DNA from: Bacillota bacterium
GTDB lineage: Bacteria > Bacillota > Bacilli > Paenibacillales > UBA4045
Length of the DNA: 64,000 nt
Direction of reading: 5' to 3'
Assembly: GCA_023441055.1 (NCBI GenBank)
Contig: JAEZQY010000001.1
Coordinates: 1-64,000 of the forward strand
The position numbers and the translations under genes were made by a program. The notes under the pieces were generated by a model. It was not told the origin of the DNA and searched no databases. It saw nothing but the letters and a program-made list of their open reading frames with translations. How positions within the stretch are numbered: position 1 is the stretch's first letter; every line of letters starts with the position of its first letter. Shown piece after piece: positions 33,324-42,605 of this stretch.

Positions 33324-34862
33324 ATGGCCAAGAAGCTGCCGCAATTATTTGTTGATCGGATGAAAAGTTTACTAGGAAATGAATTCGAGGACTTTCTTGC
33401 TTCCTATGACGAATCGCGACATTATGGATTACGCGTCAATCCGCTGAAGATCAGCGCTGAACAATTCTTACGGAATAACCCCTTCCACTTACATGCTGTA
33501 CCCTGGACTACCGAGGGCTTCTACTATGGGTGGGGCGATCGACCAGGCAAGCATCCGTATTATCACGCCGGTCTCTATTATATACAGGAGCCGAGCGCGA
33601 TGGCTCCTGCGGAGCTATTGGAGGTACGACCGGGCGACCGGGTGCTGGATCTATGTGCCGCGCCTGGCGGCAAGTCAACACAGATTGCGGGCAAGCTTCG
33701 CGGTGAGGGATTGCTGGTCTCGAATGATAACCAAGCCGAGCGGGTGAAGGCGCTGGTGAAGAATCTGTCGATCTTCGGCGTTCGCAACGCGATTGTTACG
33801 AACGAGTCGCCAGAGAGGCTGGTCCGGCCGTTCAGGCATTATTTTAACAAAATTGTCATTGATGCGCCGTGTTCTGGAGAAGGGATGTTCCGCAAGGATG
33901 AAGGTATGATCGGCAGCTGGGAGAGCCATTCTGTCTTGAAATGCGCGGCGATGCAGCGTGATATTCTGGAGACTGCGGTGGAGCTGCTGGCCCCAGGCGG
34001 ACGGATTGTGTACTCGACTTGTACGTTCTCACCTGAGGAGAATGAAGCGACGATCGCGCGATTCCTGGATCTCCACCCTGATTTCGCTGCGGTGGCCTTA
34101 AGCGGTGAGCGCTGTACTGTATTCGAGACGGGCCGGCCGGAGTGGATCAGCGGCGAGCTATACTCAACCGGTGAAGCGTTCAGCGCAACTTCGACCAAGG
34201 CTGTGGAGAACACCTATCGGCTATGGCCGCATAGATTGCAGGGAGAGGGGCATTATGCGGCAATACTAGAGCATAGCGGTGAGCGGTCAGCCGCGGCTAT
34301 CGGGCTTGAAGAACGCATGGCGACGCCAGATACGTATGAGGACAAGCAGCGGACGGCTCGAAGGAGCGGTACAGGCAAGCATAAGCGCGCGGGGAATGGA
34401 AAAGGAGAGACCGATCGGCTGAGCGATCTAAGTGTGTGGCTGGACTTCCTGAAGAATAATCTAACGCTCAGCCTGGAGGGAGAATGGACCTGTTACGGTG
34501 ATCGTGTGTTCCTGACCGAACCCGGTCTGCCTGACTTGACTGGCATAAATGTGGCGCGTCCTGGCTGGTATATGGGCGTGCTGAAGAAGAATCGATTCGA
34601 GCCTTCACAGGCGCTTGCACTCGGCATTCGCATGGAGGACGCCGTAAGACGAATCCGATTCACGGCGGATGATCCGGTTCTGCTCAGATATCTGAAGGGC
34701 GAGACGCTTCAGCTATCCGAGGAGCAACTGGAGAAAGCATCCACAGAGGTTCCAAGCAAGGGATATTGTCTAATAGGTGTAGAGGACTTCCCGCTAGGCT
34801 GGGGGAAGTGGCAGGATGGTATGCTGAAGAATGAGTATCCGGCAGGCTGGAGGTGGACGTAG
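33324..34862 (+). CDS. RsmF-like 16S rRNA cytosine-C5 methyltransferase
   Basis: A 512-residue SAM-dependent RNA m5C methyltransferase of the RsmB/RsmF (NOP2/Sun) family. The SAM site is VLDLCAAPGGKSTQIA. The two catalytic cysteines are in DAPCSGEGMF and STCTFSPEEN. The C-terminal part (about 380-512) has the extra RNA-binding region typical of RsmF/YebU. Which rRNA base it modifies is not shown by sequence. The ATG follows GATGGAGACATGCA. It is followed by an RsuA-family gene, together a small rRNA-modification unit. Confidence 0.93.
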   Translation: MAKKLPQLFVDRMKSLLGNEFEDFLASYDESRHYGLRVNPLKISAEQFLRNNPFHLHAVPWTTEGFYYGWGDRPGKHPYYHAGLYYIQEPSAMAPAELLEVRPGDRVLDLCAAPGGKSTQIAGKLRGEGLLVSNDNQAERVKALVKNLSIFGVRNAIVTNESPERLVRPFRHYFNKIVIDAPCSGEGMFRKDEGMIGSWESHSVLKCAAMQRDILETAVELLAPGGRIVYSTCTFSPEENEATIARFLDLHPDFAAVALSGERCTVFETGRPEWISGELYSTGEAFSATSTKAVENTYRLWPHRLQGEGHYAAILEHSGERSAAAIGLEERMATPDTYEDKQRTARRSGTGKHKRAGNGKGETDRLSDLSVWLDFLKNNLTLSLEGEWTCYGDRVFLTEPGLPDLTGINVARPGWYMGVLKKNRFEPSQALALGIRMEDAVRRIRFTADDPVLLRYLKGETLQLSEEQLEKASTEVPSKGYCLIGVEDFPLGWGKWQDGMLKNEYPAGWRWT

Positions 34863-34865
34863 GCT

Positions 34866-35609
34866 GTGGGAAAGCTGCAACGCGTGGACAAGGTGCTCAG
34901 TCATATAGGAGCTGCGTCTCGCAGTGAACTGAGGAGAATGGCCAAGCAGGGCCGAATTCTGGTGAATGGCAAGCCGATCAAGGACAGCGGTCTGCAGGTG
35001 GATCCGGAGATTGACCGCATTGAACTAGATGGTATTGTACAGCGGTATCGCGCGTTCGTCTATCTGATGCTGCATAAGCCTGGGGGTGTCATCTCGGCGA
35101 CAGAGGACAGTCGAGAACGCACCGTGATTGACCTGCTGGCAGACGAATGGCGGGTATTCGATCTATTCCCAGTCGGACGTCTGGATAAGGATACGGAAGG
35201 GCTGCTCCTGCTCACGAATGACGGGCAGCTGGCCCATCACCTGCTGTCGCCTCGCAGGCATGTACCGAAAACGTACTATGCCGAAGTTATAGGTGAGGTG
35301 AATAGCACAGATCAACAGGCATTCAAGGATGGTGTATCACTTGATGACGGTTATCAGACGATGCCTGCGGAGCTGGATATTGTCCGGGTAGAGAAATTGC
35401 CAGATCGTATAGTCTCGTCTATCCGGCTAACCATTCATGAAGGAAAATTCCATCAGGTGAAGCGGATGTTCGAGGCGGTTGGTAAGAAGGTGCTGTACCT
35501 GAAGCGGATCAGTATGGGCCCGCTTGCGCTGGATGAGGCGCTGCCGATTGGCGAATATAGAGAACTTACAGCGCTGGAGCTCGAACGATTGAAGGAGCTG
35601 CAGCCGTAA
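34866..35609 (+). CDS. rRNA pseudouridine synthase, RsuA family
   Basis: A 247-residue pseudouridine synthase with an N-terminal S4 RNA-binding domain (RVDKVLSHIGAASRSELRRMAKQGRI split over residues 5-30). The RsuA-type catalytic loop is FPVGRLDKDTEGLLLLTNDG with the catalytic Asp in GRLD. The second motif is IHEGKFHQVKRMFEAVGKKV. The GTG start lies 3 bases after the previous stop, so the two are translationally linked. Confidence 0.94.
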   Translation: MGKLQRVDKVLSHIGAASRSELRRMAKQGRILVNGKPIKDSGLQVDPEIDRIELDGIVQRYRAFVYLMLHKPGGVISATEDSRERTVIDLLADEWRVFDLFPVGRLDKDTEGLLLLTNDGQLAHHLLSPRRHVPKTYYAEVIGEVNSTDQQAFKDGVSLDDGYQTMPAELDIVRVEKLPDRIVSSIRLTIHEGKFHQVKRMFEAVGKKVLYLKRISMGPLALDEALPIGEYRELTALELERLKELQP

Positions 35610-35639
35610 GCAAGGATAGGACAGAGGAGTTGAGCCAAC

Positions 35640-36437
35640 ATGAAGTATGACTTAATCGCACTGGATGTAGACGGCACATTGATCACAGATGAGTATAAGC
35701 TCACGAGCAGAACGAAGGAGGCTGTGCGCAAGGCAGCAGAAGGCGGGAGCCGCATCGTGCTGTGTACGGGCCGAGGGGCAATCAGCACATTGCCCTTGTT
35801 GGAAGAGCTTGGGCTAACTGGGACAGTCATCACGCATAACGGGGCGTCAACGATTGATTCGGTTACAAGAAGCGTCATCCATGAATTCTCGTACCCGGTG
35901 TCTGAGGTCGAATCACTCATTCGTTATTGCAGGGCGCACGGCATACACTTCGATGTGAATACTGCGTTCGAGCTGTACGTGGATGAGATAAGCGAAGAAG
36001 TGAAGCAGATCTATGCCAAGTACTATGCCACACCGACGGCTGTGGGGGATGTGATGCAGGTGCGCGAGCCTATCGCGAAGTTCTGTATTGCCGCGAGAGC
36101 GCATGAGATGGATCAGATTCTGACGGATTGGCCGACAATCGGTAATGAGAACTTGCAATGTATTCGCAGCGGCAACTATTATCTGGATATCATCCATCCA
36201 TCAGCGAATAAAGGGAGTGCGCTTAAGGTGCTGGCGGACAAGCTGGGGATCCCGTCGCAGCGGGTGATGGCCATTGGCAATTATGACAATGATATCGAGA
36301 TGCTGGAATTTGCCGGACTTGGAATCGCCATGTCGAATTCGCCGGATAATGTGAAGCGGAGCGCTCGGGAAATGACTTTGTCGAATAATGAAGAAGGTGT
36401 TGCGTTAGCGCTGGAGAAGTATTGTATAGATGAGTAA
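35640..36437 (+). CDS. Cof-type HAD-IIB phosphatase
   Basis: A 265-residue haloacid dehalogenase-type hydrolase. Motif I is LIALDVDGTLI (nucleophile Asp), motif II CTGRG, and motif III the Lys near SANKGSALKVLADKLGI. Motif IV is AIGNYDNDIEML. The C2B cap fills about 85-190. The family dephosphorylates sugar phosphates, flavin precursors and similar small molecules; the substrate here is unknown. GAGGAG stands before the ATG. Confidence 0.93.
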   Translation: MKYDLIALDVDGTLITDEYKLTSRTKEAVRKAAEGGSRIVLCTGRGAISTLPLLEELGLTGTVITHNGASTIDSVTRSVIHEFSYPVSEVESLIRYCRAHGIHFDVNTAFELYVDEISEEVKQIYAKYYATPTAVGDVMQVREPIAKFCIAARAHEMDQILTDWPTIGNENLQCIRSGNYYLDIIHPSANKGSALKVLADKLGIPSQRVMAIGNYDNDIEMLEFAGLGIAMSNSPDNVKRSAREMTLSNNEEGVALALEKYCIDE

Positions 36438-36468
36438 ACCACTGAGATAGCTATGGGAGGCGATCCGG

Positions 36469-36726
36469 ATGAAGCTGACACAGAAGGAATTATCGCATCT
36501 GATTTTCCTTGCGGGTGTAGTGAAGGACGGCAATAAGAAAGGGCTGATGTCTGAGACGATTGAATGTCTGACCTATATCGTGAAGGCGCTGCCGGAGATC
36601 GAACTCCCTGAAGGCGTTGTCGACCAGATTAATGCGCTGATTGTGAAGCTGGAGGCCGATCTGCGTCAGGAGAATGATCGGCTCCACGAAATCAGAGACA
36701 ATCTAAGCCCGTTCAGAGAAGGGTGA
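36469..36726 (+). CDS. small conserved helical protein, function unknown
   Basis: An 85-residue soluble protein, mainly helical, with a final coiled-coil-like stretch (LIVKLEADLRQENDRLHEI). It has a good ribosome site (GGGAGGCGATCCGG) and follows the HAD gene by 31 bases. I do not recognise the family. Confidence 0.75.
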   Translation: MKLTQKELSHLIFLAGVVKDGNKKGLMSETIECLTYIVKALPEIELPEGVVDQINALIVKLEADLRQENDRLHEIRDNLSPFREG

Positions 36727-36760
36727 CAGGCATCAATACGCCTCTGTATAACCTGTCACC
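36722..36760 (+). terminator. terminator reaching into the convergent gene
   Basis: A perfect 9-bp stem GGTGACAGG/CCTGTCACC with a 21-base loop, then TTGTTCTT. It overlaps the last codons of both flanking genes, so each coding end doubles as a terminator arm. Confidence 0.55.
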
Positions 36761-37881
36761 TTGTTCTTGCCGGTTCGCTTCGAATGGTACATCGCCCGAT
36801 CGGCCTGCTCGATCAGTTCATGCGGCGATATGCCGCGCCTATACTTGCTGTAGCCGATACTGATTGTTACTCCGGCTTCCTGTTGGACGCGCCGTCTGAT
36901 CTTCTCGGCAATCTGATCGACACGGAAGGAGGTGTCGGTCAGGAGCATGACCAGCTCCTCCCCGCCGTAACGCCCCGCAATCCCAATCTTCTCGCTCTCC
37001 TCCAGCAGGATAGAAGCGACGTGCCTGAGCGCGCGATCCCCTGTCTGATGTCCCTTGGTGTCATTCAGCTTCTTGAAATTGTCGATATCAATGAAGATGA
37101 TCGATACCTGTACTTGCCCATTGATATAATCTGCGACACGATTGAAGAAGAAGGGTCGATTGTACAGTCCAGTGAGGCCGTCCTTAATCGATGAGTTATA
37201 GATTGCCTGCAGAATTTCGACAACGCGGTTGAAGATTAATGTGAATACGATGATGTAGAAGGCAATAGGCATGAAATTCTGAATAACCGTCAAGATCGCG
37301 GTCTCACGCTCGAGCAAGTAGTGATTCACAATTCTCGCCAGATGAGTAGTCAGATATAGGAAGAGCGCGATCTGATAGCGTACCTGCTGACCAATATGGC
37401 GGGTAACCAAGTAGTAAGCCAGGAATATGAGCGCTACCAGGTACAGCTCGATCCAGATATTGTGGAAGCTTAGGAACGCGTTCGTCGGTTCCGTCTCCGT
37501 GACCACGTGATAGTATCGGATGCTTGCAATGATTAGCCCAGTCACGAGGAAGGTGACTACGAGACCGTATTCCTTCGAGCTGGTTGCATTGTATAATTGA
37601 TAGATGCCCATATTGATTAGAACGAATGCGAAAACATGCAGCAGCTGTCCCATATACGCCACTGTTCCCAGGTTGCCGGTATCCTTGATTTCGAAAATAA
37701 TCAGCAGCATGTATTGGAACATGACGATGACCAGAGAGACCGTCAAGGAGAAGTATGCCTTCTTGCGTCTGCTCATAAATAGCTGAAGCGTGATGATGAA
37801 CATTAGGACAAGAATGAGAATGATGCAGGAATAGGAGAAAATATTGCCGTAATCGCCGATAAATAGATCCAAATAGCTCAT
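36733..37881 (-). CDS. membrane diguanylate cyclase (GGDEF)
   Basis: A 382-residue protein. About seven N-terminal membrane segments (residues 10-210) form an integral sensor, followed by a GGDEF domain (about 220-380). The active-site motif reads GGEEL, compatible with diguanylate cyclase activity; SIIFIDIDNFKKLNDTKGHQTGD holds the metal-binding Asp. I see no RxxD inhibitory site at the usual position. Its likely role is c-di-GMP synthesis in response to a membrane or small-molecule cue. It is monocistronic and divergent from the glycosyltransferase. Confidence 0.92.
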   Translation of the reverse strand: MSYLDLFIGDYGNIFSYSCIILILVLMFIITLQLFMSRRKKAYFSLTVSLVIVMFQYMLLIIFEIKDTGNLGTVAYMGQLLHVFAFVLINMGIYQLYNATSSKEYGLVVTFLVTGLIIASIRYYHVVTETEPTNAFLSFHNIWIELYLVALIFLAYYLVTRHIGQQVRYQIALFLYLTTHLARIVNHYLLERETAILTVIQNFMPIAFYIIVFTLIFNRVVEILQAIYNSSIKDGLTGLYNRPFFFNRVADYINGQVQVSIIFIDIDNFKKLNDTKGHQTGDRALRHVASILLEESEKIGIAGRYGGEELVMLLTDTSFRVDQIAEKIRRRVQQEAGVTISIGYSKYRRGISPHELIEQADRAMYHSKRTGKNKVTGYTEAY

Positions 37882-38019
37882 AGGAACCTCATGATTCGCT
37901 TCGTGTGATTGCTCAATAATAGAACATATGTGTCTAGTATATCAAATTGCAAGGATGGTGACAGATGTTTTTGTTGGGGTTACAATGAGGGGAGTCAGAT
38001 AGAGAAAGGAAGACATGCC

Positions 38020-39153
38020 TTGAATATATTGCAAGCCTTATTCTTCCCCCCAGAGCAGCCTGGCGGCGTATCCTCTATGGTTCCCTATATCCAAGAGCGA
38101 TTCCATAGGCTGGGCTGGGACATGGAGCTGTTCTCTCTACCCAAGCGAGTAAGAGGCAAGGGCAGTGATGAGATCAACTTCGATACATTCGATTGGACGG
38201 TGTTCCGAGGAATACCCATTGTGGATAAATACATTCAGACGCTGAAGGATTATCTATGGTGGACGAAGCTTCGACTCCGCGCCGGTTACGACTTGATTCA
38301 TGCCCACCATCCGATCGCCGCATTGGCGATGAAGATGCTGTACCCCGGTACGCCTGTCATTATTACGATTCATTCCAGCTATGAGAACGAGCTGCTGCTT
38401 AATGGAAGGATCAAGGAGGGGGGGCCGGAGCAGCAATTCCTCACCTTGATCTATCGCGAGCTGGAGAACAAGATGGATCGGGTCATCACCGCATCGTATT
38501 CCTTCCGTCAATACTTATTGCAGCATATGAGCGATGCCGAGCGCGTCGTGGTCATCCCTAATGGATTCGATGAGAAGCGCTTTCGTCCAACGGAGCATGA
38601 CAATGCGATTCCACAGCTGATTACGGTATGCCGGCTTGTTCCTGCTAAGGGACTAGATATTCTACTGCGCGCTTGCGCGGAGATCAAGCGAAGAGGGCAT
38701 ACCTATGTCCTGCACATGATCGGAGACGGTCCCATTCGCGAGGAGCTAGAGCAATTAGCGAATGAGCTCGGCATTTATGACGATACCATCTTCTACGGCT
38801 ACATGCTGCATCCTGAGCAGTTCATGCCGTTCTTCGATGTCTTCGTCTTGCCGTCGCGCGCGGAGGCATTCGGCTCCGTGTATGCCGAGGCCGCCTTGTG
38901 CAGACTGGCCCTGATCGGCACCAATGTCGGCGGAATCGCGGAACAGATTGAAGACGGCAAGAATGGCTTGCTCGTACCTGTCGATGATGTGGATGCCTTA
39001 GCGGATGCGATTGAGAAGTTGATTGTTGATCCTGCGCTTCGCCAAGCGCTTGCGCGCGCCGCGCAGGAGAAGGCGAAGAAATCTTATTCACTTAATCGTG
39101 TCATCTCGCAGATGAAGCAGTTGTACGGAGATTATATGCCAACACAAGCTTGA
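38020..39153 (+). CDS. glycosyltransferase family 4 (GT-B)
   Basis: A 377-residue retaining GT-B glycosyltransferase. The N-terminal acceptor domain has FPPEQPGGVSSMVPYIQ and LIHAHHPIAAL. The C-terminal donor domain has VCRLVPAKGLDILLRACAEI, MIGDGPIREELE and the EX7E-type motif SRAEAFGSVYAEAALC. Typical roles are cell-wall, teichuronic or exopolysaccharide assembly; the sugar cannot be told. I choose the TTG at 38020 because AAAGGAAG precedes it; the longer frame to 37909 has unconserved sequence. Confidence 0.9.
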   Translation: MNILQALFFPPEQPGGVSSMVPYIQERFHRLGWDMELFSLPKRVRGKGSDEINFDTFDWTVFRGIPIVDKYIQTLKDYLWWTKLRLRAGYDLIHAHHPIAALAMKMLYPGTPVIITIHSSYENELLLNGRIKEGGPEQQFLTLIYRELENKMDRVITASYSFRQYLLQHMSDAERVVVIPNGFDEKRFRPTEHDNAIPQLITVCRLVPAKGLDILLRACAEIKRRGHTYVLHMIGDGPIREELEQLANELGIYDDTIFYGYMLHPEQFMPFFDVFVLPSRAEAFGSVYAEAALCRLALIGTNVGGIAEQIEDGKNGLLVPVDDVDALADAIEKLIVDPALRQALARAAQEKAKKSYSLNRVISQMKQLYGDYMPTQA

Positions 39154-39172
39154 GACGAAGAGGGGGAGCGGC

Positions 39173-40453
39173 ATGAGGGCGCTGAAATTCATTCATGCGG
39201 CAGACCTGCATCTGGATTCACCGTTCAAGGGTGTTAACAGTCTGCCGCAAGCGATCCGAGATCGCATACGGGAATCTACCTTCACTGCACTCTCACGGCT
39301 TGTGAATATCGCCGTACAGGAGGCAGTCGATTTCGTGTTGGTTAGCGGTGATGTGTATGATCTGTCGGATCGATCTCTGCGCGCGCAGCTGCGGTTCCTG
39401 CAAGCGGCTGAGCGCTTGGCTGAGCATGGCATTCGACTGTTCGTCATTCACGGGAATCATGACCCGCTCAGCGGAGCACGCGCGAAGCTGAATTGGCCTG
39501 ATCTGGTTCATACGTTCGGCTCGCGGCAGGTTGAGACGGTAACTGTGAGCAATCGCGCGGGCGAGCCGATTGCGACTGTGAGCGGCATCTCCTACGAGCA
39601 GTCAGCAACAACGGATAATCTGGCGGCACAATTCCCAAGTCCTGATCCGAATCTGTACGCGATCGCGATGCTGCATACGAATGTGGACGGTGATGAGGGA
39701 CACGACAACTATGCCCCCTGCTCCAGGGAACAGCTGCTGAGAGCAGGCTATGATTATTGGGCATTGGGGCATGTCCATAACCGACGAGTGCTTAGTGAGT
39801 CGCCGCATATCGTCTACCCGGGGAATATTCAGGGCAGAAGCGCGCGAGAGACCGGTGCCAAGGGCTGCTACCTGGTCGAGGTGGATGAGCAAGGTCATGC
39901 AACGCTCAGCTTCCGCCGCACTGATACCATCGAGTGGACGCATCAGACCGTCTCGATACAAGGCTGGAGCAAGGAATATGAGCTGAAGGAAGGGCTGGAG
40001 CAAGCCATGCAGCGTTCCCAACAGGAGGCCGAAGGGTCGCCTGTTATGCTGCGTCTGAGCTTAACCGGTCGCGGTTCTCTGCATCAGCTGCTCCACAATG
40101 GCGCCATGCTGTCAGAGCTGATCGATGAGCTTCGCGAGCTCGGTCAGGCGCACGAGAACTTCGTCTGGATTGCCTCATGCAAGCTGGAGACGGGTGCAGA
40201 GCTGCCGCTGGAGCTGCTCTTCGAACAGGAGAGTCTGGTCGGTGATCTGCTGCGCATGAGCGACGACCTGCTAGCGGACGAGGCGCGGCTTCTGACCTTC
40301 TGCAGAGAGGCATGCGCGCCACTACTCGGTCATGCCAAGGCAGCCAGATTGCTGCAGGATATGGATCCAGCGCTGTGGAAGCAGCAGCTGCTGCAGGCTC
40401 GCGAGCTGGCTGCAGAGGAGCTGCTTGGCGAAGGCGTGATTGATCAATCGTAG
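39173..40453 (+). CDS. metallophosphoesterase, SbcD/YhaO-like DNA exonuclease
   Basis: A 426-residue Mre11/SbcD-type nuclease, homologous in pattern to B. subtilis YhaO. The five metal-binding motifs are visible: FIHAADLHLDSPF, VLVSGDVYDLSD, VIHGNHDPLSG, AMLHTNVDG, and YWALGHVHNRRV. The C-terminal third (about 275-426) is the capping/ATPase-contact region. The partner ATPase starts 16 bases downstream. The pair is expected to process DNA ends. Confidence 0.93.
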   Translation: MRALKFIHAADLHLDSPFKGVNSLPQAIRDRIRESTFTALSRLVNIAVQEAVDFVLVSGDVYDLSDRSLRAQLRFLQAAERLAEHGIRLFVIHGNHDPLSGARAKLNWPDLVHTFGSRQVETVTVSNRAGEPIATVSGISYEQSATTDNLAAQFPSPDPNLYAIAMLHTNVDGDEGHDNYAPCSREQLLRAGYDYWALGHVHNRRVLSESPHIVYPGNIQGRSARETGAKGCYLVEVDEQGHATLSFRRTDTIEWTHQTVSIQGWSKEYELKEGLEQAMQRSQQEAEGSPVMLRLSLTGRGSLHQLLHNGAMLSELIDELRELGQAHENFVWIASCKLETGAELPLELLFEQESLVGDLLRMSDDLLADEARLLTFCREACAPLLGHAKAARLLQDMDPALWKQQLLQARELAAEELLGEGVIDQS

Positions 40454-40469
40454 GGAAGGAGCAGAAGGC

Positions 40470-42605
40470 ATGAAATTCGAACGTATCCAGATGAATGGCT
40501 TCGGCATGTATCGCGATAAGACGATCGAGCTGGATACACAAGCGCCAGCTGTCTTATTCCTAGGGCGCAACGAGGCGGGCAAGAGCACGCTGATGGGGTT
40601 TATTCGTGTGATGCTGTTCGGATTCCCGACTAGAGCGAATATGGCGCAGCGCTATGAGCCCCAGCATGGCGGGCTGCATGGCGGCGCGCTGACGCTGCGG
40701 GGCAGTCTAGGCGAACCGATACGTGTTGAACGCTTCGAGAAGAATCGTGAGCTGAAGCTCATCTATGAGGACGGAACGCTCGCTGGCGAGGCGGCACTGC
40801 ACAGTCTGCTCGGCGGTCTGACTGAGGACGTGTATCGTAATCTATTCGCCTTCAGTCTCACTGAGCTGCAGCGCCTGGAATCGCTCCGCTCAGAGCAGAT
40901 TAGCGGGTTCCTGTACAGCTCGGGCATGGGCGTGAGCGGCAGCGCCATCGTGCAGACCGAGCGCAAGCTTGCTGCAGGAATGGAGCAGCTGTACAAGCCA
41001 AGAGGCACTAGGCAGACCCTGAATACCGCTCTGAAGGAAATAGAAGCAGGAGAGACTGAACTTCGCCGCAGCATCGCGCTAAGCGGGCAGTACAGCGTCT
41101 GGCAGGCCGAGGCGGCAGCGCTGGACAGTCAGATCTCCGAGCAGGAACGCATGTTGGTCGAGCTGCGAGAACAGCGTGACTGGCTGAATAAGTGCAGACA
41201 GGCTAGACCGATCTGGCTTAAGCAATTGGAAGTGGAACGGGAGCTTGCGCAACTAGGAAATTGGCAGCCTGTGCCTGAAGCTGCTGTTGTCAGACTAGAG
41301 CAGTTGAATACGGAGCAGAGCACATTGCTGGAGCGGCTGGATCTGCTCACGCTGAAGCGTGAGAAGCTAAACCAACGGATCGCCGAGACGATCGGAGATA
41401 GGCGCTCGAGAGGCGTTGCGGCCGACAATACTGACTTGCGAGCGGGCACTCGCATTGGATTCCGCATCGGACGAGGGGGCATCGCCTCTCTCCTCGCGCT
41501 TATGCTATCGCTCTGCGTCTGGCTGTGGTTATGGCTGGGCTACGAGGCGTCTCCCGGGACATTGCTGGGTGCTGGGCTGTTCATCGGACTTGGAGCAGTA
41601 GTTATCCTGCTGTGGTTACGCTGGCAGAAGACCATTCATAAGGAACGACAGGCTTCCAATCGGCAACTGGAGGCGGAGAGGCAGCGGCAATGGGATGAGG
41701 CGGAGCTGGAGCTTATCGCCGAGCAGGAGGTTGTGCAACAGAGCCTCCGACGATTGGACAGCAAGCGTCAAGAGCTGTTCCAGGATGCTGAAGTTGCGGA
41801 TGAGAGTCAGCTTCGACAAGCGCAGCGGCACTATGCACAAGCTATGGAGCTGCTTCGGGAGCAGCGACAAGTCGAGGTGCATCTGGCAGCGTGGGTCAAG
41901 GAGGATCAGCTCAGTCGGCTGCAAGATACGTTATCGACAGTGGATGCCAGTCAGCTTGAGATTCATGCTCATGAGGCGGAGCGGAAGATAAGCGAGGCGG
42001 AGCAGGGTTTAAATGTGCTTAGAGATGAGCGAGGACGCCTGCGGGGCGAGCTGGAGCGGCTGCAAGCCGGAACCGCGCATGCGGCGCAGCTTCAGATGCA
42101 GCAAGAGCGTATCTCCGAGTTCGAGCAGTCGGCGCATGATTGGATGAGGCTGGCATTGGCAGCTGAATTGATCCGTCAATCCAGAGCGATCTATGAGCGT
42201 GATCGTCAGCCAGGCGTTCTTCGCCAAGCGTCCGTATACTTCGCCGCGATTACACGCGGTCGCTATACACGTGTTATCTCGCGCCTCGGTGAGAAGCTGA
42301 TATACGTCGAGCGTCCGAACGGTGAGCAGATCGAAAGCGGGCTGCTAAGCAGAGGCACTGCCGAGCAGCTATATCTGTCTATGCGGTTCGCGCTGGCTGA
42401 TGAGTACGCGAAGACCGTAACGTTGCCGATCGTAATGGACGACATATTCGTGAACTTCGATCGCGAGCGGCTGCGGGATACGATGATGGTGCTGCGTGAA
42501 GTCGCCTCCCGCAGGCAAATTCTGCTGTTCACCTGCCATGAGCATGTGGCGAAGGCAGTTCGTGAAGCGATGCCGGGTACGCAGGAGATCACGCTTCACG
42601 CATAG
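40470..42605 (+). CDS. AAA/SMC-like ATPase, YhaN-like, with mid-protein membrane hairpin
   Basis: A 711-residue ABC/SMC-type ATPase. Walker A is LFLGRNEAGKSTLMGF, the signature loop is LLSRGTAEQLYLSMRFALADEY, and Walker B is LPIVMDDIFVNFDRER. The two halves are joined by Glu/Arg coiled coils interrupted by two adjacent hydrophobic segments (about 340-385). B. subtilis YhaN is much longer (about 960 residues), so this is a short form. It pairs with the SbcD-like nuclease upstream. The ATG at 40470 follows GGGAAGGAG. Its last 10 bases overlap the convergent SDR gene. Confidence 0.88.
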   Translation: MKFERIQMNGFGMYRDKTIELDTQAPAVLFLGRNEAGKSTLMGFIRVMLFGFPTRANMAQRYEPQHGGLHGGALTLRGSLGEPIRVERFEKNRELKLIYEDGTLAGEAALHSLLGGLTEDVYRNLFAFSLTELQRLESLRSEQISGFLYSSGMGVSGSAIVQTERKLAAGMEQLYKPRGTRQTLNTALKEIEAGETELRRSIALSGQYSVWQAEAAALDSQISEQERMLVELREQRDWLNKCRQARPIWLKQLEVERELAQLGNWQPVPEAAVVRLEQLNTEQSTLLERLDLLTLKREKLNQRIAETIGDRRSRGVAADNTDLRAGTRIGFRIGRGGIASLLALMLSLCVWLWLWLGYEASPGTLLGAGLFIGLGAVVILLWLRWQKTIHKERQASNRQLEAERQRQWDEAELELIAEQEVVQQSLRRLDSKRQELFQDAEVADESQLRQAQRHYAQAMELLREQRQVEVHLAAWVKEDQLSRLQDTLSTVDASQLEIHAHEAERKISEAEQGLNVLRDERGRLRGELERLQAGTAHAAQLQMQQERISEFEQSAHDWMRLALAAELIRQSRAIYERDRQPGVLRQASVYFAAITRGRYTRVISRLGEKLIYVERPNGEQIESGLLSRGTAEQLYLSMRFALADEYAKTVTLPIVMDDIFVNFDRERLRDTMMVLREVASRRQILLFTCHEHVAKAVREAMPGTQEITLHA

